A stretch of DNA of 64,000 nucleotides, taken from IMG/VR virus record IMGVR_UViG_3300047560_000921, positions 62,001-126,000 of that record; one strand, 5' to 3'. Origin of the DNA: a virus. Every line of letters starts with the position of its first letter. Positions within the stretch are counted from its first letter, which is position 1. Both the position numbers and the translations under genes were made by a program. Below the pieces are notes generated by a model. It was not told the origin of the DNA and did not search any database. It saw nothing but the letters and a program-made list of their open reading frames with translations. Shown piece by piece: positions 8,745 through 17,400 of the stretch.

Positions 8745-8756
8745 TTATTTTTCCTA

Positions 8757-9179
8757 TTAGGCGACTTGATAAGGCTTGTTCCAAGAACCAATGTTAACAT
8801 CAACGTACCAACCCACATCAAAGTAATCAGTTTGAATGTCCGAGTTGTCGTGATTACCCTTGTTCATAGCGGTCAACACTTCAGTAAGGAATTGTTTTGC
8901 ATCGCCGGAGAAGTGGTCCTGATACCAGTAAGGGTTAACGTCGAGGGTTTTGTTTTTACGGATGTATGCAACTTGGTCGTCTGACATGTACTTAGCATAA
9001 GGCTTTTCCTTGTCAGTTGCAATGAAGTTTTCAATGAAGTCGATGGAACCTGACTTAATGTTCAAAACAAAAGTGCTGTGGTTACGCACAGCCAGCGAAC
9101 CTTTGATGCCGTACTTTTTAAGGATGGCTTTGATAACTGGGGTACGTTCCGCCTTGCGCTCTTGATTGAAATAAGCCAT
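8757..9179 (-). CDS. Conserved phage/plasmid protein of unknown function
   Basis: 140 residues. A small basic N-terminal helix pair (RTPVIKAILKKYGIKGSL) leads to a beta segment AVRNHSTFVLNIKSGSIDFI and a conserved-looking C terminus with NHDNSDIQTDYFDVGWYVDVNIG. I recall similar proteins in many phages and mobile elements, sometimes grouped near LPD29-type domains, with no known activity. A strong AGGAG ribosome site and a consensus promoter at 9212-9240 serve it; DNA ligase follows, so the two form one early transcript. Confidence 0.7.
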   Translation of the reverse strand: MAYFNQERKAERTPVIKAILKKYGIKGSLAVRNHSTFVLNIKSGSIDFIENFIATDKEKPYAKYMSDDQVAYIRKNKTLDVNPYWYQDHFSGDAKQFLTEVLTAMNKGNHDNSDIQTDYFDVGWYVDVNIGSWNKPYQVA

Positions 9180-9211
9180 TTAAAACTCCTGTTTTGTTAA
9201 CGTATGCATGT

Positions 9212-9240
9212 ATTATACAATTAATTGGATTTATTGTCAA
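9212..9240 (-). promoter_or_regulatory. Consensus sigma-70 promoter, copy 1 of an identical set
   Basis: TTGACA (9235-9240), 17 bp, TATAAT (9212-9217). All 29 bp are identical to the copies at 9495-9523 and 9833-9861. The stop codon of the gene at 9237-9461 lies inside the -35 box. Drives the gene at 8757-9179 and the ligase. Confidence 0.85.
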
Positions 9241-9461
9241 CTAATTACTTGCACTTTAAAAGCAGAAATAGAGCCGTTGTCGCCTGGAATGTTAACAGTA
9301 GTAGAAAACTTAACACCTTTTTGTACAGGAATTCGCAGGGTGAGCCAAGTGTTAAGGAAGCCAGGCTTGGCAGTGGGGCCAACTTTAATGTTTTCAATGA
9401 TAGCAGAACGAGTGCCAGCGGCGCTGGTGTAACGAATTTCAGTACCAATTGCGAGTTCCAT
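9237..9461 (-). CDS. Small hypothetical protein
   Basis: 74 residues, predicted all beta (MELAIGTEIRYTSAAGTRSAI; WLTLRIPVQKGVKFSTTVNI). AAGGAG lies 6-9 nt before the ATG and the gene has its own promoter at 9495-9523. Possibly a small SH3- or OB-like barrel; no family recognised. The TGA stop is formed by TTGACA of the next promoter. Confidence 0.65.
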   Translation of the reverse strand: MELAIGTEIRYTSAAGTRSAIIENIKVGPTAKPGFLNTWLTLRIPVQKGVKFSTTVNIPGDNGSISAFKVQVIS

Positions 9462-9494
9462 TTAGTGCTCCTTGTTTTGTTGCGCTATGATGTT

Positions 9495-9523
9495 ATTATA
9501 CAATTAATTGGATTTATTGTCAA
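9495..9523 (-). promoter_or_regulatory. Consensus sigma-70 promoter, copy 2
   Basis: TTGACA (9518-9523), 17 bp, TATAAT (9495-9500), identical to copies 1 and 3. The stop of the upstream WGR-like gene (9504) lies inside the spacer. Drives the gene at 9237-9461. Confidence 0.85.
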
Positions 9524-9803
9524 TTGGAAACTTAACCCTGCCCAAACAGGCCATCATTAGCTGTCCATCAAAATCAGCAGGTAGTACTTCAGTACTACAT
9601 TTTCTGTAGCCCGAACGTTCCTTTTTATCTGCTATCCGCCCAGCGTCCCATGCATTTTCGTGTTGTTTAAATGCAACACTTTTGCCACGTTTGCCCCAGA
9701 AGCTAAAAAGCCCTTGACTAGTTTTTACTAGTCCCCAAATCTTGTCGTGTCCTTCTGTGTTGTTCCACCCTAAGAACAGGAAGTCATCTACAGCAAATTC
9801 CAT
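9504..9803 (-). CDS. WGR-like domain protein
   Basis: 99 residues with DKIWGLVKTSQGLFSFWGKRGKSVAFK, the W-G-R type strand pattern found in WGR domains of PARPs, MolR and small phage proteins, where it binds DNA ends or tRNA-like substrates in some relatives. It has its own promoter (9833-9861) and no neighbour that fixes a role. Its last residues, IDNKSN, are encoded by the promoter of the following gene. Confidence 0.55.
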   Translation of the reverse strand: MEFAVDDFLFLGWNNTEGHDKIWGLVKTSQGLFSFWGKRGKSVAFKQHENAWDAGRIADKKERSGYRKCSTEVLPADFDGQLMMACLGRVKFPIDNKSN

Positions 9804-9832
9804 AGCACCTCAAATTTGTTAACTATTTCGCT

Positions 9833-9861
9833 ATTATACAATTAATTGGATTTATTGTCAA
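9833..9861 (-). promoter_or_regulatory. Consensus sigma-70 promoter, copy 3
   Basis: TTGACA (9856-9861), 17 bp, TATAAT (9833-9838), identical to copies 1 and 2. The stop of the zinc-ribbon gene (9842) is inside it. Drives the WGR-like gene. Confidence 0.85.
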
Positions 9862-10024
9862 TAGCCCATTTCCCTTCAGGGCATCGGGTCTTTTTGAAGC
9901 TGGCTTTAGCAGGCAAGTAGCACCAGCACTTTTTACAAGTCCATGCAGCCTGCACAAAGAACGGACATGCAGTACACACATCCAAACGTCTTTGTTTTTC
10001 GGTAGCAGGGACTCTTTCAAGCAT
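9842..10024 (-). CDS. Small cysteine-rich (zinc-ribbon-like) phage protein
   Basis: 60 residues: CTACPFFVQAAWTCKKCWCYL followed by PAKASFKKTRCPEGKW. Six cysteines in C-x2-C and C-x2-C-x-C spacing suggest a zinc knuckle; the motif C-x-C-x-L-P-x-K-A...CP-x-G-K-W is one I recognise from many short phage proteins of unknown function. An overlapping frame reading through the same region loses this motif and was not chosen. Ends in promoter-encoded IDNKSN. No clear ribosome site or own promoter upstream. Confidence 0.7.
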   Translation of the reverse strand: MLERVPATEKQRRLDVCTACPFFVQAAWTCKKCWCYLPAKASFKKTRCPEGKWAIDNKSN

Positions 10025-10035
10025 ACACTATTTAA

Positions 10036-10064
10036 TTGCTCGAAATTCATTTCGGTGTTATACT
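10036..10064 (+). promoter_or_regulatory. Possible plus-strand sigma-70 promoter
   Basis: TTGCTC (10036-10041), 17 bp, TATACT (10059-10064), pointing at the HNH gene. It is the only sigma-70-like site I see on the plus strand. Confidence 0.4.
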
Positions 10065-10083
10065 AGCGTTTTGACCACCCGCT

Positions 10084-10089
10084 TAAATA
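10084..10089 (+). promoter_or_regulatory. TAAATA late-promoter box adjacent to the HNH start codon
   Basis: TAAATA, then TTACT, then ATG (10095). The arrangement is the same as at gp25 (TAAATA-TTAGT-ATG, 14028) and predicts a leaderless late mRNA. No Shine-Dalgarno sequence is present. Confidence 0.45.
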
Positions 10090-10094
10090 TTACT

Positions 10095-10634
10095 ATGAGC
10101 AACGACACACTTGTATTGAACGCAGACTATCAACCTCTGTGCTTGGTTCCACTGAGCACTGTTGATTGGCAAACTGCTATTAAGGCCGTCTTCTCAGAGA
10201 AGGCTATTGTAATTAAAAACTATGACGACTGGGAAGTGCATAGTCAGCATCTGACGATTCCTGTCCCCAGCATCATTGTGGCTACAAAGTATGTCAACCC
10301 TAGCTTTGGCGTAGCGTTCAACCGTAAAATGGTTTACATGCGTGACGGCTACCGTTGCCAGTACTGCGGCGATGAGTTCCATGCCGACGACCTGACTTTT
10401 GACCACGTGATTCCGCGTAGCCAAGGCGGCGAAACTAACTGGGACAACATTGTAACGGCTTGCCGTACATGTAACTTCGTTAAAGGTACTGACCCAATGG
10501 AACCTTTGGTTGCACCACGTGCGCCAACGTATTGGGAAATGGCTAAACTTGCTCGTAAACAAACAATTTACATCAGGGACGAAGCGTGGAAGGAATACAT
10601 CCACTGGCCTGATGAGCTAGTAAGGGCCGCATGA
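10095..10634 (+). CDS. HNH endonuclease, bacterial HNH_5-like
   Basis: 179 residues. N-terminal LVLNADYQPLCLVPLSTVDW is the leader typical of chromosomal HNH proteins; the nuclease core is RDGYRCQYCGDEF (first Cys pair), LTFDHVIPRSQGGETNWDN (DH and N of the beta-beta-alpha-Me fold), and TACRTCNFVKG (second Cys pair). This is not the homing-endonuclease type with NUMOD repeats. It opens a four-gene operon with two oxygenases and a QueC-like enzyme (ATGA overlap). The start at 10095 follows the TAAATA box; an upstream TTG at 10071 would lie inside the promoter region. Confidence 0.85.
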   Translation: MSNDTLVLNADYQPLCLVPLSTVDWQTAIKAVFSEKAIVIKNYDDWEVHSQHLTIPVPSIIVATKYVNPSFGVAFNRKMVYMRDGYRCQYCGDEFHADDLTFDHVIPRSQGGETNWDNIVTACRTCNFVKGTDPMEPLVAPRAPTYWEMAKLARKQTIYIRDEAWKEYIHWPDELVRAA

Positions 10635-11335
10635 CAGTAGACGGAAAAGGTATAAGCCATAGTAGGAGTGCAGTAGATCCGGCAATTAGCAATTACGACA
10701 AACTAGTTGCGGAAACTGCGCTTCTTGGTATAGGCGATTTCGAACCGTTAGACTTCTTAGTTAACACTGCCCAGCTTGAACAAGAGCTGGCAGTGTTTTC
10801 TACTGACTGGGTCGATTACTTGCCGCGCACTGATAGGCCAAACAATCGCAAAGGCCTTAGCTTAACTACATTGGACATCGAAGGATGGGATCATCGTAGC
10901 TTGCCCAGCTTGCCTGAAGCCGCACAGGCCTTGGGTCGACCTGTTGGAGACAGTGCATTTACTAAACCCACTGCTCTATATGATGCTTGTGCTAGCTTGC
11001 ACCCATTGTTTGAAGAGTTCGCTCCCATTGGGCGTAGCTTTTTTGTTAAGTGTGGTACTGGTGGCTACTTTGTTCCCCATAGGGATAGCCCGGGATTCCC
11101 ACGTAGAGAATTTAGATTAGTATGCTTTGTTAAGAATGTTGCACCGTTACAGTATGACTGGTTAATGGATGATAGAAAAATTAACATTGAACAAGGCCGT
11201 GTATACTATGTGAACACGAAAAAGACGCATAGAACGATTAGCTGGACAGATGATAGCATCCACTTAATCATGAACATACCATTTACAGTTGCCAACGTCA
11301 ATAAGGTTATTGCCCATTTGCAACACAGACATTAA
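10631..11335 (+). CDS. 2OG-Fe(II) oxygenase, Asp/Asn beta-hydroxylase-like
   Basis: 234 residues. Iron ligands are clear: H150 and D152 in VPHRDSPG and H200 in KKTHRT, with strands FRLVCFVKN and RVYYVNTKK between. This is the double-stranded beta-helix pattern of the aspartyl/asparaginyl beta-hydroxylase and related small-molecule hydroxylases. Substrate unknown: free amino acid, peptide or nucleobase derivative are all possible. Overlaps the HNH gene by 4 bp and the PP-loop gene by 1 bp, so the three are coupled. Confidence 0.75.
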   Translation: MTVDGKGISHSRSAVDPAISNYDKLVAETALLGIGDFEPLDFLVNTAQLEQELAVFSTDWVDYLPRTDRPNNRKGLSLTTLDIEGWDHRSLPSLPEAAQALGRPVGDSAFTKPTALYDACASLHPLFEEFAPIGRSFFVKCGTGGYFVPHRDSPGFPRREFRLVCFVKNVAPLQYDWLMDDRKINIEQGRVYYVNTKKTHRTISWTDDSIHLIMNIPFTVANVNKVIAHLQHRH

Positions 11336-11970
11336 TGCTTATTACATGCGGACCTGCCAACGACCGTAGGACGTTTAATATATACATTCCTGAGTGGCCA
11401 AAGAAGATTGGTGTAACAGTTAGTGGCGGCATGGACAGTGCAATACTGTTATACCTTGTAGCAAAACTAAACAAAGAGTCGGCACACCCTAAGGAATTAA
11501 TTCCTTTTACAGTACCTCGTACGGACGGTGCTTACCGTTACAGTCCTGATATTGTGCAATATGTTAATAGGGTGTTAGATTTAAACTTACCTGCACCTAT
11601 CGCCATCGGCGATCCAACAGTACATCACAGCAAGCAGGTGGAAACAGGTACAGTGGCCATGCTAGACAATGGCATTGTGGATTATATATTTTACGGTAGC
11701 CAACAAACTCCGCCAAAGACTTGGCCCATGCCCGGGCTATATCCAGAACGCCCTACACACAACAAGTATAAACGTGCCCAAGTGCCCTTTGTGGACTTAG
11801 ACAAGCGTCATACTACCGAGTTGTACTATCAGTTCGGGCAAGAAGATTTATTGGAACTTAGTCACAGTTGTACAGAGAAACAAGTGGGCAGATGCGGACA
11901 ATGCTTTCAATGTGCAGAACGTCATTGGGCTTTTACACAATTAACCAAACGAGATCCAGGTATACAGTAA
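11335..11970 (+). CDS. queC: QueC-like PP-loop ATPase (7-cyano-7-deazaguanine synthase family)
   Basis: 211 residues. The PP-loop VSGGMDSA (29-36) activates a carboxylate or similar group with ATP. The C-terminal C179, C187, C190 and C193 in SCTEKQVGRCGQCFQC, followed by AERHWAF, match the QueC zinc site (SC...CG-x-C-x2-C-x2-R-x3-F). QueC turns 7-carboxy-7-deazaguanine (CDG) into preQ0. The window also encodes QueE (61744-62616), the preceding enzyme; QueD and GTP cyclohydrolase are not in view. Products in phages are deazaguanine DNA modifications or host tRNA queuosine. Its placement between two oxygenases is unusual, so a related PP-loop reaction on another substrate is possible. Confidence 0.65.
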   Translation: MLITCGPANDRRTFNIYIPEWPKKIGVTVSGGMDSAILLYLVAKLNKESAHPKELIPFTVPRTDGAYRYSPDIVQYVNRVLDLNLPAPIAIGDPTVHHSKQVETGTVAMLDNGIVDYIFYGSQQTPPKTWPMPGLYPERPTHNKYKRAQVPFVDLDKRHTTELYYQFGQEDLLELSHSCTEKQVGRCGQCFQCAERHWAFTQLTKRDPGIQ

Positions 11971-12653
11971 TGGCTTACTTTTTAGAAAATGCTGTAGATT
12001 TATATACTCGCACCCAGTTGCTAATGGAGCACAGGGCCGCAGGATATAAAGAAGAACTAAAAGACTACGACCCTAACAGCTATGCACAGTACAAGGGCAG
12101 GTACTTTAGTAACTTAACACCTAAGGTGCTGGAGATTATCACGCCTATTATTGATAAAGAGTTAGGCGAAGGCACTTGGAAGATAGACAGCGGCAACTTC
12201 TTCGACACTAAAGTGCCGTATAGAATACACACTGACACAGGATTGCCTGATGTAAGTCCATGGAAAACGTTTGTATTCCCACTTAAAGTATTTGCTGGCA
12301 CTGACTATGACCCAAGTAAAAATGCTTTGTACGTACTAAACCAACGTTGGTATGGACCTGCGGCATTCTTTGTTAAAGGTAGCACAGATGTTGAAGAAGA
12401 ATACAACAAAGTGGTAACTGATTACCGGGATGTTGCAGAACTATGTACGGGATTCGACGAAGACTTAGTTGCAGATTGCAGTCACTTGCCTCGTAGTAAC
12501 TTTGAAGGCCTTACAGTCAAACAACGTTTTGATTGGAAACCAGGAAATGTATTAGTGTTTGACCGCAGGCACTTGCATGTTGCTAGTAACTTTTTACGAG
12601 CTGGCGCTCATGGTAAGATTGGGCTCAGCGTGTTTACTAGTGCGATAGAATAA
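11970..12653 (+). CDS. 2OG-Fe(II) oxygenase family protein
   Basis: 227 residues from ATG 11970, which overlaps the QueC-like stop (TAATG). H87 and D89 in RIHTDTG are the proximal iron ligands; the distal His is one of RRHLHVASNF, followed by HGKIGLSVF where the 2OG-binding residue sits. A tyrosine-rich, substrate-specific insertion separates them. It belongs to the phage 2OG oxygenase group common in marine phages. Being last in the HNH-oxygenase-QueC operon, it may act on the same product as the enzyme at 10631. Confidence 0.7.
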   Translation: MAYFLENAVDLYTRTQLLMEHRAAGYKEELKDYDPNSYAQYKGRYFSNLTPKVLEIITPIIDKELGEGTWKIDSGNFFDTKVPYRIHTDTGLPDVSPWKTFVFPLKVFAGTDYDPSKNALYVLNQRWYGPAAFFVKGSTDVEEEYNKVVTDYRDVAELCTGFDEDLVADCSHLPRSNFEGLTVKQRFDWKPGNVLVFDRRHLHVASNFLRAGAHGKIGLSVFTSAIE

Positions 12654-12655
12654 CA

Positions 12656-13306
12656 TTACTTTAACATTTTGTTAAGTTGCGGAGTGGCACCGACGAGTTC
12701 TTGACATACATTTAGATACGCTATTTCCTGTGGTTTGTGTGTAGTTGACGGCATGTCATATTCTTTGCCACATACCGTTACTTTAACTGTGGTAATTTCG
12801 CACGGCTTTGCCCAAAGGCTAACTTCGGCACCGCCTAATATTGCTTCTCTTAGAGAATCGCGGATAACAACGTCGGTGTCGTCGCGTTGTCCGTTTGGTC
12901 TTGCTTTTCTACCATGCGAAGATAATCGACCAAACCTAGACTCTGTGCCCGTGCCTGGCTGATCATTGAATGCCGTTTGTTTCCTACGAACTCCCAATGG
13001 CTTTTCCGTTTCGCCAATTTTAACAACAGCTCCGTTAACTACAATAAAATACACCCACGATGTATGAGAAGAAAACATTGAATTGAAGTTAATGTTAATA
13101 TATCTCCAAAAGTTTTTAGTTAGATCTTTAATTTTAACATTACAGATATGTTTGAACCCATCTGGAATAAAATAGTCTATGTGTACATTAAGTTTGTTAG
13201 GATTTAGGTATTTCCCGCAAATTGCAGAATCGAGTAATGTAGTAACCGAAGTCACCGCCTCGCTCGGTTCTTTTTCGATAATATCAAATAACCTATTGAA
13301 CGACAT
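12656..13306 (-). CDS. GIY-YIG-like nuclease domain protein
   Basis: 216 residues. VYFIVVNGAVVKIGET (85-100) corresponds to the GIY and YIG strands in the T5orf172/MUG113 subgroup (VYF...KIG). R107 is the expected catalytic arginine and E194 in KPQEIAYLN the candidate metal ligand. A basic Arg/Lys/Gly-rich loop (SRFGRLSSHGRKARPNG) separates them. Could be a free-standing homing-type or restriction-type nuclease. GGAGAGG gives a strong ribosome site inside the end of the preceding gene. It converges with the oxygenase operon 2 nt apart. Confidence 0.6.
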   Translation of the reverse strand: MSFNRLFDIIEKEPSEAVTSVTTLLDSAICGKYLNPNKLNVHIDYFIPDGFKHICNVKIKDLTKNFWRYININFNSMFSSHTSWVYFIVVNGAVVKIGETEKPLGVRRKQTAFNDQPGTGTESRFGRLSSHGRKARPNGQRDDTDVVIRDSLREAILGGAEVSLWAKPCEITTVKVTVCGKEYDMPSTTHKPQEIAYLNVCQELVGATPQLNKMLK

Positions 13307-13307
13307 A

Positions 13308-13709
13308 TTAACCTCTCCGCATACGGCTGATTTCTACAGCCTCTTCATCACTGAACACAGGAACTGCATTGCTCTTGTGCATGGTCGCGATACCTTTAAC
13401 TTTGGTACCGGTATAGACTTTTGGCGCGGCCATAGTAGCTACACCGTTGTCTTGCCCCAAACTTTTGATGTGTTGGGTAGTTTCTCGGCCTGGCGGCGGC
13501 TTGAGTGAATAAGTGCTAGTCAGAGGAGCCGCTTCCATTGCACGTTTGCGCCGTTTATCTTCTGCCGTAATGCCGTAAGACTTTTTAAGTTCGGTCCAGC
13601 TAGCATCAAGTGCTTCTGCTCTGCGCTTGGCTTCTGCGCTTGCAAACTTACGTTTACCTTTTTTCTTGCCAGTGGTACTGAGACTGGGGTGTGCAAGGTG
13701 CATGGTCAT
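13308..13709 (-). CDS. Conserved T4-like phage protein of unknown function
   Basis: 133 residues, very basic N terminus (LSTTGKKKGKRKFASAEAKR), a middle with KPPPGRETTQHIKS, and the C-terminal signature MHKSNAVPVFSDEEAVEISRM. I recognise this signature from many myoviruses; no function is established. The basic region suggests nucleic-acid binding. TGGAG sits 7 nt before ATG 13709; the second ATG (13703) is less well placed. Promoter at 13742-13770. Confidence 0.75.
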   Translation of the reverse strand: MTMHLAHPSLSTTGKKKGKRKFASAEAKRRAEALDASWTELKKSYGITAEDKRRKRAMEAAPLTSTYSLKPPPGRETTQHIKSLGQDNGVATMAAPKVYTGTKVKGIATMHKSNAVPVFSDEEAVEISRMRRG

Positions 13710-13733
13710 AAAAATCTCCAGAAAATTGCCAAA

Positions 13734-13739
13734 TAAATA
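13734..13739 (+). promoter_or_regulatory. TAAATA late-promoter box
   Basis: AATAAATACTATT lies 24 nt before the ATG at 13764 and matches the late core. It overlaps the region transcribed from the opposite-strand early promoter. Confidence 0.45.
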
Positions 13740-13741
13740 CT

Positions 13742-13770
13742 ATTTTACAATAAATCATTATTCATGTCAA
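13742..13770 (-). promoter_or_regulatory. Sigma-70 promoter overlapping a divergent start codon
   Basis: TTGACA (13765-13770), 17 bp, TAAAAT (13742-13747), reading toward the gene at 13308-13709. The -35 box overlaps the ATG region of the plus-strand gene at 13764. Confidence 0.75.
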
Positions 13771-14006
13771 CCGATTTAAACAAAGGATATCAATGCGGAC
13801 CCAAGGACTGCGCCATTATTATTAAAGAAAATGGCCAGCTAGATTTTATCTACCCTAGCCTAACAAACAGCATTGAGTTGCCGAAAAATGTAGAGTTCTT
13901 CAAAGAGGTTATTAAGCTAATTAATACCCAAATGCTCAACGACGACAACATTTCGGATTTACTTGACAAGATTGAAGTACAACGAGCAAAGCCTACTTTG
14001 CATTAA
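13764..14006 (+). CDS. Small protein preceding the baseplate wedge genes
   Basis: 80 residues; starts MSTDLNKGYQCGPKDCAIII, then a predicted helix pair ending DNISDLLDKIEVQRAK. No family recognised. It is transcribed with late polarity toward gp25 and could be a virion or assembly protein. No clear ribosome site. Confidence 0.6.
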   Translation: MSTDLNKGYQCGPKDCAIIIKENGQLDFIYPSLTNSIELPKNVEFFKEVIKLINTQMLNDDNISDLLDKIEVQRAKPTLH

Positions 14007-14027
14007 GTATGTAGTTTATTTTACTGG

Positions 14028-14033
14028 TAAATA
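14028..14033 (+). promoter_or_regulatory. TAAATA late-promoter box adjacent to the gp25 start
   Basis: TAAATA-TTAGT-ATG: five nt between box and start codon, no Shine-Dalgarno. Predicts a leaderless gp25 mRNA. Confidence 0.5.
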
Positions 14034-14038
14034 TTAGT

Positions 14039-14404
14039 ATGGCAACATTAACATATAAAGGCTTTACAACACAAAATGACGCACTAAAAGCGTATGATGT
14101 TGACCTAGCCAAGCAGGACTTAATGAATCATTTCATGACTCGCAAAGGCGAGCGTGTTATGGCTCCTGAATTTGGTACGAACATTTGGGAACTGTTATTT
14201 GATCCGTTAACTCCAGAATTACAAAACTACATTAAACGTGAGTGCGAAATGATTGTTGCACAGGATATTAGATTTCAGTACATGGGTACAGAAGTAATTC
14301 AAATGCCCAGCGGTTTCACACTAGTAATAAGATTGATATATTTGCCAGATAACTTAGTAACAGATTTACAAGTAGAATTTGATGCTAATTCGGCAATACA
14401 ATAA
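14039..14404 (+). CDS. 25: Baseplate wedge protein gp25 (GPW/gp25 family)
   Basis: 121 residues with the family hallmarks: DLMNHFMTRKGERVMAPEFGTNIWELLFDP, where the EFG-x-x-(I/L)-x-x-L-F-D motif marks the gp25/GpW fold, and a closing beta segment FTLVIRLIYLPDNL. Gp25 sits at the start of sheath assembly in the baseplate wedge and nucleates the sheath. Length equals the usual 120-135. Followed 9 nt later by gp6, its wedge partner. Confidence 0.9.
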   Translation: MATLTYKGFTTQNDALKAYDVDLAKQDLMNHFMTRKGERVMAPEFGTNIWELLFDPLTPELQNYIKRECEMIVAQDIRFQYMGTEVIQMPSGFTLVIRLIYLPDNLVTDLQVEFDANSAIQ

Positions 14405-14413
14405 GGTTAAGCA

Positions 14414-17400
14414 ATGACTCAAACTATCAGACAAGAAAATTTATTTGCCGCAGAGAACTGGCAAAGTGTATATCAGAGTTTTAGAAACGCTGATTTCAAA
14501 GCCTACGATTTCGACACATTGCGTTCGGCAATGATTGATTATATTCGTACCAACTATCCAGAAGATTTCAACGACTGGATCCAGTCCAGCGAATTTGTTG
14601 CCCTTATTGACTTAGTTGCCTTCTTAGGACAAAACTTAGGTTTTCGTATTGACTTAAACAGTCGTGAAAACTTCATCGACACAGCAGAGCGTAAGGAAAA
14701 CGTATTACGTCTTGCTCGTTTCTTAAGCTACAACCCTAAGCGTAACATTGCCGCACAGGGTTTGATGAAAATTAAAGCCATTAAGACTACAGAAAACGTC
14801 TTGGATAACACAGGCAATAACTTAGCTAACAAAACAATTCAATGGGCAGGTGTAAACGACCCTGATAGCTTTGAAAAGTTTATTACTATTATGAATAGTG
14901 CGTTCAGCACTAACCATTTGTTTGGCAATCCCATTAAAGCAGGTACAGTCGGTGGCGTGACTAGCCACTTGTACAGTTTAAACAGTATTCCAGACCAGCA
15001 AGTTGCAATCAGCTACACTGCATCTGTTGCAGGTGTTAGCAGTAACTTTGAAATTTGTAACAGTGACTTTGCCGACTTGGGTTACTATGAAGAAGCAACA
15101 CCAGATCCAATGTCTGCGTTTAACTTGTTGTACCGCAATGACGGAACAGGTAATACTAGCGCCAACACTGGCTTCTTTGTTACATTCAAACAAGGCCAAT
15201 TAAACAAAAACGATTACCAACTTAACGATTACATTGAAAACCGTGTGTTAGACATTGACATTGAAAACATCAATGAGCAAGACGTTTACGTACAAACAAT
15301 TAACGAAGATGGTAGCGTTGTAACTAACTGGAAAAATGTGCCTAACCTAGTAGGCAACAACGTAATTTATAACAGTTACAGTCTTGGTGAGCGTAAGATT
15401 TGTAGCATTATTACTCGCGACAGTGATAAGATTAGTATTAAGTTTGGTGATGGCTACTTCAGTGATGTACCGCGTGGTATTATCCGTGTTTGGAGTCGTA
15501 CTAGCAATGGCTTAACATATACAATTCGTCCCGATGACATGAAAAACATCACTTGGGATATTGCATACTACGACAAAGTTGGTAAGAAGCAGTTCTTGAC
15601 ATTGATTGCTGACTTAGAATATAACGTAAACAATAGCACACCGTCCGAAAGCATTGACAGTGTTCGTGCTAACGCACCTAGTGCATACTACAGCCAGGAC
15701 CGCATGGTCACAGGCCAAGACTATAGCGTATATCCATTAACACAAAGCTCTAACATCTTAAAGATTAAAGCGGTTAATAGGATTCACAGCGGCTTTAGCA
15801 GATATACTAACGTAACTGATCCAACTGGAACTAACCAAAGTTTGGATATCTTCAGCGATGATGGTTATGTTTACAAAGACGAGTTCTATACAACCAATTA
15901 CTATACAGTTAGCAACAATTACTTTTTGCGTAACTTAATCACCGAACACATCTCTGGGGCATTTACACAACCTGAAGTTGTTAACATGTTCTACAGCATC
16001 TTCCCTGCAATCACATACAGTGAAATTACAGGAAGCCCTACTTCTGTGGCATGGAACCGTGCCACAATTAACAGCGGCACAAGTACTGGTTACTTTACGG
16101 GAATCCCACAAAGTGGCACAACTGCCGAAGTTATTAAAGTAGGATCGGCTACTACTGGTCTATTGCGTTTATTGCAACAAGGATCCTTGATAGAGTTTGA
16201 CAGTGCAGGCACAAAAACATGGGCCGCAATTACTAACGTATATGGCAATGGCCTGGGCGAACAGGATTTAAACGGCGTCGACACTGGCAAAAAGCTAGAC
16301 GGCTCAGGCACTGTAGCACTAAGCAAAAACATCAAGTCTGCTAGCACTATTTCTAGAATCATTCCTAGATTTAAGCAAGAGTTCAGTGCAACTGAGTACG
16401 GATTAATCTTCGACTTGCTAGTGGCCAAAAACACTTTTGGTATCCGTTACGATTACCTAACACAAACTTACAAAATTGTAAGCCAAAACAACTTAGGATC
16501 TAGTACATTTTACAGCACTGAGTTTGCCGGAGACACTAGTGAGCTAAACAAAGACAACAGCTGGCTGATTAAAGTAACTTACGAAAACGGACAGTATGTA
16601 GTAGTTAATAAAGCTATTCGTTACATTGTCGGTAGCGAAAACAAAGTACGTTTCTTCAATGAAAACTTTAAGAAGGCACTTAACAACGAAACAACTAAAG
16701 TAGAACGCGACAGTATCTACTTCTTGCAAACAAACACCAATGCTGAAGGCACAGGTATTCTAGGCAAGAAGGCAGAGTTCAAGAGCGACAAGTATTTCAT
16801 TGGCGCAGACAGTTATACAGACAACACCAAGTTGGTAGTAGCAGTGTCTGACGACAACAGTGACTTCTTACCCGACGATCCATATGTATTTGAACGCCTA
16901 GTAGGCTCTAACCAAATTAAAGTTGACTACACAACAGTTAACGGAATTACATTCCAACAAGCATATGGCGACGATTATGAAGACACTGCAACAACACAAT
17001 ATGTAACTGGACGTAAAGACTTGTACATGCAATGGCATCATGTTGCTGAAAGCAATCAGCGTATTGATCCAAGTACAATTAACATTATCGACTTGTTTGT
17101 ACTGACTAGCGACTACGATTTAACATATCGTCGTTGGTTAAAGAACGGCGGCAAAATACAGGACATGCCGCTTCCTCCAACACCGCAGGAATTGTATCAA
17201 AACTTTGCCGCGTTGGAAGAAGTTAAGACTAGTAGCGATACTATTGTATATCGTCCTGCCAAGTACAAGTTGCTATTTGGAAATCATGCAGACAAAGAAC
17301 TAGTTGGCAAATTTAAAGTTATTAAGATGCCAGGTACAGCAATGACAGACAACGAAATAAAGAGTAAAGTACTAACAGCCATTGATGAATTTTTCTCTAT

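Noticed and set aside
9823-10050. 75-codon frame overlapping the cysteine-rich gene
   Set aside because: The alternative frame at 9842-10024 keeps a conserved zinc-knuckle-like pattern, which this one destroys.
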